This document shows positions 7,025 to 10,864 of a DNA stretch of 10,864 bases, in pieces (position 1 is the first letter of the stretch; each line of letters opens with the position of its first letter). Position numbers and translations under genes: made by a program. The notes under the pieces were generated by a model. It searched no databases. It was not told the origin of the DNA and saw nothing but the letters and a program-made list of their open reading frames with translations. This DNA comes from Bacteroidota bacterium (GTDB lineage: Bacteria > Bacteroidota > Bacteroidia > Flavobacteriales_D > Crocinitomicaceae). The stretch is from assembly GCA_016866375.1 (NCBI GenBank), contig VGMK01000059.1, positions 1 through 10,864 of the forward strand, given 5' to 3'.

Positions 7025-8155
7025 ATGAAAGTTTTAGTTCTTATTTCCGCATTGCTCGTTGGGATGTTTTCCACGAACGCACAAATTTCAATTAATGAAC
7101 GCATCCGATTTAAGGATACGGTAAAAGTTAAAAAATACAAACCGGAAGAAAACGGTTTTAGTTCGTTAAAATTAAGAATGAATCCAGGAGAAAGTACGGT
7201 TCTTAATCCTGACGAATTACGAAAGTTAAAAACTCAAACCATTATTGGCGTTGATTTAGTATACTCAGATTACCCTAAAGGAGCTGATCTTTCTGGCCTG
7301 AACCGCGATAGAATCATTGAATTATATAAGTTTCTTCCAATGGCCTTCAACAATAGTTTAGTCGAATGGAATCTTATCAAACAATTAGATGTGAAAAGCG
7401 AAGCAGATATGCAGCGTTACTTTCATGGATTTGTCATTTATTACCGCAAAATGCCAACCTTTCAGCAAGAAAATAAAACGATTTTGGATGTAGTAAAGGG
7501 TAAGGCAAAACCAGAAGATTCAACCTTATTGAAAGTTTTCGAAAGAAATAAAGCATGGAAAGATATGTTGGTAGTCTGCGACGTTACAGGTAGTATGTCA
7601 CCCTACACTGCGCAATTATTACTTTGGATTGCGGCCAATAATAAAATGAAAACCTTCAAGCAAATCGTATTTTTTAATGATAATGAAACCAAGAGCACCA
7701 ATCAAGAACAAGCTCTAGACGATCATGGGATTTGGGCTACAAAGGAAACAAATTTGGAACCGTTACTTGATGTGGCTTTTGAAGCTATGGAAAAAGGTGG
7801 ACACGAAGAAAATGATCTTGAAGCTATTTGTTATGCAATTAAAAAATTCCCGGAAAACAAGAAGAATATAGTTTTGATAGCCGACAATTGGGAAAACCCT
7901 TGCGACATGCAGCTGCTGGAACACTTGAAAAATCAGAAAATTCCAATTAAGGTAGTAGTTTGCGGAGTTACAGAGCGCTTAAACCTTAACTTACTTGAAA
8001 TTGCATATCAAACGGGAGGTTCTATTCATACTATGGAAGCAGATTTAATAGACATAGCTAAAATAGGGGAGGGAAAGACCTTTTCTATTGGAAATCTAAA
8101 CTTCAGGATGTCAGGTGGTAAGTTCGTGCAATTGGCAAGTACCAATGGAAAATAA
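7025..8155 (+). CDS. Secreted von Willebrand factor A domain protein
   Basis: A 376-residue protein with a Sec signal peptide (MKVLVLISALLVGMFSTNA|Q, cleavage near residue 19) and no later membrane segment, so probably periplasmic or exported. The C-terminal half (about 178-345) is a vWA fold. It has VVCDVTGSM (183-191) as the metal-binding MIDAS motif with Thr in place of the first Ser (Asp186, Thr188, Ser190), then KQIVFFNDN (212-220), an acidic GGHEENDLEA (258-267), and NIVLIADN (281-288) as a following core strand. The N-terminal part (about 20-175) is unrecognised; its most distinctive stretches are LNRDRIIELYKFLP (92-105) and YFHGFVIYYRK (132-142). Such domains bind protein partners through a metal ion, but no partner is evident. 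The gap of 86 bases to the hydrolase gene lacks a convincing promoter, so co-transcription is possible. The gene converges on the family 1 glycosidase gene, with 16 bases between the stop codons. Confidence 0.8.
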   Translation: MKVLVLISALLVGMFSTNAQISINERIRFKDTVKVKKYKPEENGFSSLKLRMNPGESTVLNPDELRKLKTQTIIGVDLVYSDYPKGADLSGLNRDRIIELYKFLPMAFNNSLVEWNLIKQLDVKSEADMQRYFHGFVIYYRKMPTFQQENKTILDVVKGKAKPEDSTLLKVFERNKAWKDMLVVCDVTGSMSPYTAQLLLWIAANNKMKTFKQIVFFNDNETKSTNQEQALDDHGIWATKETNLEPLLDVAFEAMEKGGHEENDLEAICYAIKKFPENKKNIVLIADNWENPCDMQLLEHLKNQKIPIKVVVCGVTERLNLNLLEIAYQTGGSIHTMEADLIDIAKIGEGKTFSIGNLNFRMSGGKFVQLASTNGK

Positions 8156-8171
8156 TTTAAACCTATTAATT

Positions 8172-9584
8172 TTATCTTTCGAAATTTAATTTGAACCAAT
8201 TTCCAGAATCCTTTACAATGCGCTTTTGAGTGAGGTAATCAATATAAACTAAGCCAAACCTTGGAGCATAACCCTCTGTCCATTCAAAATTATCGGTCAA
8301 ACTCCAAACGAGATAACCTGTAATTGGAACTCCTTCGCTTTTTGCTTTTGCCACTTGATGTAGGTATTGACGGAAAAATTCTATACGGTCTGAGTCATGA
8401 ATACGGTTGTTTTCTACAGAATCTTTTGTACACACGCCATTTTCAGTAATCACAATATTTCGGAGAGAAGGATATTTTGAAAATTGTTTTAGAATTCGGT
8501 AAATGCCTTCGGGATATATTTCAAATCCCATTTCGTTGTAAGGTACTTCGCGCTTTTTAGCACTGATTTGTCTAGCCCAAATGAAGGGTATCATAGGACT
8601 TCTTTTTGCGACCACACGAAAATAGTTTTGAAGGCCTATAAAATCAAAATCAAAGGATAATTTTTCGGTATCACCAGGCAAAATGTAGCGATTCATTCTT
8701 CGAAGAAAAGGAAGCTCTTTGCACGGATAACCAAACCCTAAACTTGGTTCAATAAACATTCTATTCAACAAAGCATCCATCCGTTTTACCGCTTTGTCAT
8801 GTTTGCCATTTAATTTCCAAGGGTCCACGACAGAACAGCTGAATGTCGTTCCAATCTGTGCGTCCTTGATTTCTTTGCGAAGTATTCTTCCGCTTTCTGC
8901 CATTGCCAAACACGTGTGATGACTCGCTTTTAGAAAAGCCCTCGGATTTCTTTTTCCCGGAGCATGATAGCCTGCAAGGTAACCCAAACCAACAAATGCG
9001 GCCGGTTCATTGAAAACCATCCAATGCTTTACTTTTGAACCATATTCGCGTGCGCAAAATGTTGAATATGCACTAAACCAAGAAATTATTTCCCTATTTG
9101 CCCACCCGCCTTTTTCTTGCAGTGATAAGGGTAAATCCCAATGGTAGAGCGTTATCCATGGTTCCAAGCCTTGTCTTAGACATTCGTCAATTACAGCATG
9201 ATAAAAGGCCACACCTTGAGTGTTCAGTTCTCCTATTCCTTTGGGGAAAATTCGTGACCAAGAAATGGAAAAACGAAACACCTTGAATTTCATGTCTTTA
9301 GCAAGTTGAATATCCTCTTTAAAGCGGTGGTAGAAATCAGTAGCTATATTTCCATTGTCGTTTTGTTTTATTTTTCCTGATTTTTGACTAAATGCGTCCC
9401 AAATGGAAGGCCCACGACCGTCTACATCCCATGCCCCCTCGATTTGATAAGCCGCTGTGGCTGTTCCCCAAAGAAATTCTTCCCCGAAAGACGCAAATAA
9501 GGCACGGTCAGTACTATCCTGATTTTGTGAAAACGAATGAGAGGATAGCAAAATGAAAATGAGTATGAGAGTCTTGAAGTTCAA
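8172..9584 (-). CDS. Glycoside hydrolase family 1, beta-glucosidase-like, secreted
   Basis: A 470-residue GH1 retaining beta-glycosidase. Family landmarks, in order, are FLWGTATAAYQIEG (37-50, sugar-binding Gln47), FRFSISWSRIFP (103-114), TLYHWDLP (145-152, His148), FNEP (191-194, acid/base Glu193), ITENG (379-383, nucleophile Glu381) and WSLTDNFEWTEGY (427-439, Trp427, Glu434, Trp435). Both catalytic glutamates and the glucose-site residues are present, so it should be active on beta-glucosides or related sugars. An N-terminal signal peptide (MNFKTLILIFILLSSHSFS|Q) places it outside the cytoplasm, which is less common for GH1. The start codon is a TTG at 9582-9584: no ATG or GTG precedes the signal peptide in frame, and an in-frame TAA lies 12 bases upstream. 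No SusC/SusD-like transporter genes lie beside it, so it is not in a typical polysaccharide utilisation locus within this window. Confidence 0.93.
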   Translation of the reverse strand: MNFKTLILIFILLSSHSFSQNQDSTDRALFASFGEEFLWGTATAAYQIEGAWDVDGRGPSIWDAFSQKSGKIKQNDNGNIATDFYHRFKEDIQLAKDMKFKVFRFSISWSRIFPKGIGELNTQGVAFYHAVIDECLRQGLEPWITLYHWDLPLSLQEKGGWANREIISWFSAYSTFCAREYGSKVKHWMVFNEPAAFVGLGYLAGYHAPGKRNPRAFLKASHHTCLAMAESGRILRKEIKDAQIGTTFSCSVVDPWKLNGKHDKAVKRMDALLNRMFIEPSLGFGYPCKELPFLRRMNRYILPGDTEKLSFDFDFIGLQNYFRVVAKRSPMIPFIWARQISAKKREVPYNEMGFEIYPEGIYRILKQFSKYPSLRNIVITENGVCTKDSVENNRIHDSDRIEFFRQYLHQVAKAKSEGVPITGYLVWSLTDNFEWTEGYAPRFGLVYIDYLTQKRIVKDSGNWFKLNFER

Positions 9585-9602
9585 ATTTATTCGTTAATTT
9601 TA
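9574..9602 (+). promoter_or_regulatory. Candidate promoter for the GldM-C-like gene
   Basis: TTG at 9574-9576, an 18-base spacer and TAATTTTA (9595-9602) resemble the Bacteroidota -33/-7 pair, with only the last base of TAnnTTTG differing. Transcription would start near 9607, about 15 bases before the ATG at 9622. The second element lies inside the palindrome at 9594-9611. The region is very AT-rich, so a chance match is quite possible. Confidence 0.3.
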
Positions 9603-9611
9603 TAAAATTAA
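9594..9611. repeat. 18-base perfect AT palindrome in a divergent gap
   Basis: TTAATTTTATAAAATTAA is identical to its own reverse complement over 18 bases. It sits centrally in the 37-base gap between the divergent glycosidase (start 9584) and GldM-C-like (start 9622) genes. Because of the symmetry, a TAATTTTA element occurs on both strands (9595-9602 plus, 9603-9610 minus). It could be an operator for a dimeric regulator or a two-way promoter core. All bases are A or T, which makes chance symmetry easier. Confidence 0.45.
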
Positions 9612-9621
9612 TAACTCATTT

Positions 9622-10203
9622 ATGAACACAGCTAAATTTTTTTTATTTCTACTAATTGGTTTAGGATACGTAAATTGCTTTTCACAAAATCTGATTGAGA
9701 CAGAATGCCCAAAATTCTACGATAACTGGAATAATGAAGTTTATATTAACTCAAATGATGAGAACATTGAATTACTTTCAAATACAGGCGTAATAACAAA
9801 AACCAAAGTAAAGGAAAGAGTCGTTTATATGTATAAAACATCACAAGCCGGTGTTGTTGATCTATACTTGGTTAAAAAAGAACCTTCGAACAAAGTAGAC
9901 ACTCTAGAAATCAAACAAGTTCAAGTAAATAAGATTCCTGCACCGGAATGTGTTTTAAAGTCAGTATCTACAGTTACAAACTCAAGAGTAAGAATACAAA
10001 TGCCGCCCTCATTTTGTTATTCAATGCAGCTTGACGTTACAAGTATTTCTTATCTCGGAAAAAAATATAAGGGAGATATTATAAAAGCAGAACACCTTCG
10101 CAACATGAAGCCGGGTGAAAACATAAATTTACAAATCAATTACAGAAGTTCTGGTTCCAAGGTTCAGAGGACTATGCTGACAACCTTGATTATTCGAGAG
10201 TGA
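9622..10203 (+). CDS. Small secreted protein resembling the C-terminal domains of GldM
   Basis: A 193-residue protein with a signal peptide (MNTAKFFLFLLIGLGYVNCFS|Q, cleavage near residue 21). The mature part reads as beta-rich. The stretch KFYDNWNNEVYI (31-42), a strand-rich middle ending in VDTLEIKQVQVNKIPAPE (92-109), and a final region with KKYKGD (147-152), MKPGENINL (162-170) and a terminal strand TMLTTLIIRE recall the tandem periplasmic domains at the C-terminus of GldM, the type IX secretion and gliding motor protein. Only the periplasmic part is represented: the GldM transmembrane helix and helical first domain are absent. This likeness is by pattern memory only. The gene appears more A-rich than its neighbours by eye. 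It is divergent from the glycosidase gene and convergent with the queA-family gene. Role unknown. Confidence 0.7.
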   Translation: MNTAKFFLFLLIGLGYVNCFSQNLIETECPKFYDNWNNEVYINSNDENIELLSNTGVITKTKVKERVVYMYKTSQAGVVDLYLVKKEPSNKVDTLEIKQVQVNKIPAPECVLKSVSTVTNSRVRIQMPPSFCYSMQLDVTSISYLGKKYKGDIIKAEHLRNMKPGENINLQINYRSSGSKVQRTMLTTLIIRE

Positions 10204-10249
10204 AAGCTGTTTTTTGTTTATTAGCATTAAGATTCACAAATGGATCTAA

Positions 10250-10864
10250 CTATTTCCTCCACAAAAGGCTACCATCTCCAAAACTTAAAAAGCGGTAATC
10301 TTTTGCTAAGGCATGCGAATAGATGTGTTTCCAATCGTCACCCACGAAGGCATAAATCAAAAGCAATAAGGTAGATTCCGGCTGGTGAAAATTTGTTAGA
10401 ATAGCATCTACCGTTCGGATGGAATATCCGGGAGCTATTAATAATTGAGTGGGTACTACCAAATGCGTTAGTTGAGCCGATTTCATCCAATTTTCAAGTG
10501 CTATAAATGAACTTTCAACAGAAAAATCTTGCGGAAGCTCATACGCATCCCATTGTGAAATTTTAATTTCTTCAATACTAATGTTGGAATTGGACAAGAC
10601 CTTAACTCCCATCCAATATAAGGATTCCAAGGTACGCAAGGAAGTGGTGCCCACACATACCTTTTTTTCATTGTTTTCGAGAAATGCCCGAATAAAATCG
10701 ATGGATACGTCTAAAAACTCAGCGTGCATTTCGTGGTCACCCAATGTCTCCGATTTCACAGGCATAAAGGTGCCTGCGCCAACATGAAGCGTTACAAAAT
10801 GAGAGTGGATACCCTTCTGCTGCAATCGCTCGAGTAAATTCTCCGTGAAATGCAGTCCAGCAGT
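10250..10864 (-). CDS. queA: QueA-family S-adenosylmethionine:tRNA ribosyltransferase-isomerase, C-terminal part
   Basis: The last 204 codons of a gene whose start lies beyond the right edge. QueA moves the ribose of S-adenosylmethionine onto 7-aminomethyl-7-deazaguanine in tRNA, giving epoxyqueuosine. Family motifs are TAGLHFTENLL (1-11 of the fragment), FVTLHVGAGTFMPV (23-36), HEMHAEF (44-50), VGTTSLRTLES (71-81), TNFHQPESTLLLL (157-169) and YRFLSFGDGSLL (190-201), so the active-site core is present. The frame is open to the window edge; the TTG at 10823-10825 is internal, not a start. Between TLES (81) and APGYSIR (144-150) lie about 60 residues, clearly more than in E. coli QueA as I remember it. 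Bacteroidota often carry a second, longer QueA-like protein, and this may be that paralogue, in which case the symbol is approximate. Confidence 0.88.
   Translation of the reverse strand, partial: TAGLHFTENLLERLQQKGIHSHFVTLHVGAGTFMPVKSETLGDHEMHAEFLDVSIDFIRAFLENNEKKVCVGTTSLRTLESLYWMGVKVLSNSNISIEEIKISQWDAYELPQDFSVESSFIALENWMKSAQLTHLVVPTQLLIAPGYSIRTVDAILTNFHQPESTLLLLIYAFVGDDWKHIYSHALAKDYRFLSFGDGSLLWRK

Noticed and set aside
8156..8171. Possible shared terminator between the convergent vWA and GH1 genes
   Set aside because: Only 16 AT-rich bases are available and I see no GC-containing hairpin with a T run on either strand.
10204..10249. Possible terminator between the GldM-C-like and QueA-family genes
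   Set aside because: There is a T run at about 10210-10215 but no stem before it that I can form.
10823..10825. TTG treated as the start of the QueA-family gene
   Set aside because: The upstream codons, read in frame to the edge, encode TAGLHFTENLLER, a conserved QueA motif, so the gene continues beyond the window.
1..10864. tRNA, rRNA, CRISPR arrays, insertion sequences, phage or toxin-antitoxin genes
   Set aside because: By eye I found no regularly spaced repeats, no transposase or integrase motifs, and no room between genes for structural RNA genes.

Overview
The window reads as a chromosomal segment of a low-GC Bacteroidota bacterium, most likely Flavobacteriales (a Crocinitomicaceae/Fluviicola-like lineage is my guess). 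The reasons are: several signal peptides that end in Ala/Ser followed by Gln; a DUF4293 membrane protein; an orphan protein resembling the C-terminal part of GldM; candidate promoters of the Bacteroidota type (TTTG, about 19 bases, TAnnTTTG); and little Shine-Dalgarno sequence ahead of the genes. Coding density is very high. No gap between genes exceeds about 130 bases. I see no RNA gene, CRISPR array, insertion sequence or prophage gene.

Layout. Bases 1-184 (minus) hold the first 61 codons of a secreted protein that runs off the left edge, with a good promoter at 209-239. Bases 315-5246 (minus) form a tight four-gene run, read right to left: chorismate synthase (aroC), a DUF4293 membrane protein, an O-antigen ligase/polymerase-family membrane protein, and a Uup-type ABC-F ATPase. 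Spacings are 9, 34 and 29 bases. Divergent to this, 5339-6938 (plus) holds two lipoprotein genes four bases apart: a probable small beta-barrel protein and an alpha/beta hydrolase with a complete catalytic triad. At 7025-8155 (plus) is a secreted von Willebrand factor A (vWA) domain protein, convergent with a secreted family 1 glycoside hydrolase at 8172-9584 (minus). A 37-base divergent gap holding an 18-base perfect palindrome separates the hydrolase from a small secreted GldM-C-like protein at 9622-10203 (plus). Bases 10250-10864 (minus) hold the C-terminal 204 codons of a QueA-family enzyme that runs off the right edge.

How the parts fit. The aroC-to-uup run mixes housekeeping (shikimate pathway, ribosome-associated ATPase) with envelope polysaccharide assembly, so its members are more likely co-transcribed than functionally linked. 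The right half is dominated by exported proteins (lipoproteins, vWA protein, glycosidase, GldM-like protein), which suggests envelope or periplasmic work, but no single pathway can be read from it. I found no clear sign of an undescribed multi-gene system. The best leads are the lipoprotein/hydrolase pair, the orphan GldM-C-like protein, the secreted vWA protein with an uncharacterised N-terminal domain, and the QueA paralogue with an internal insertion.
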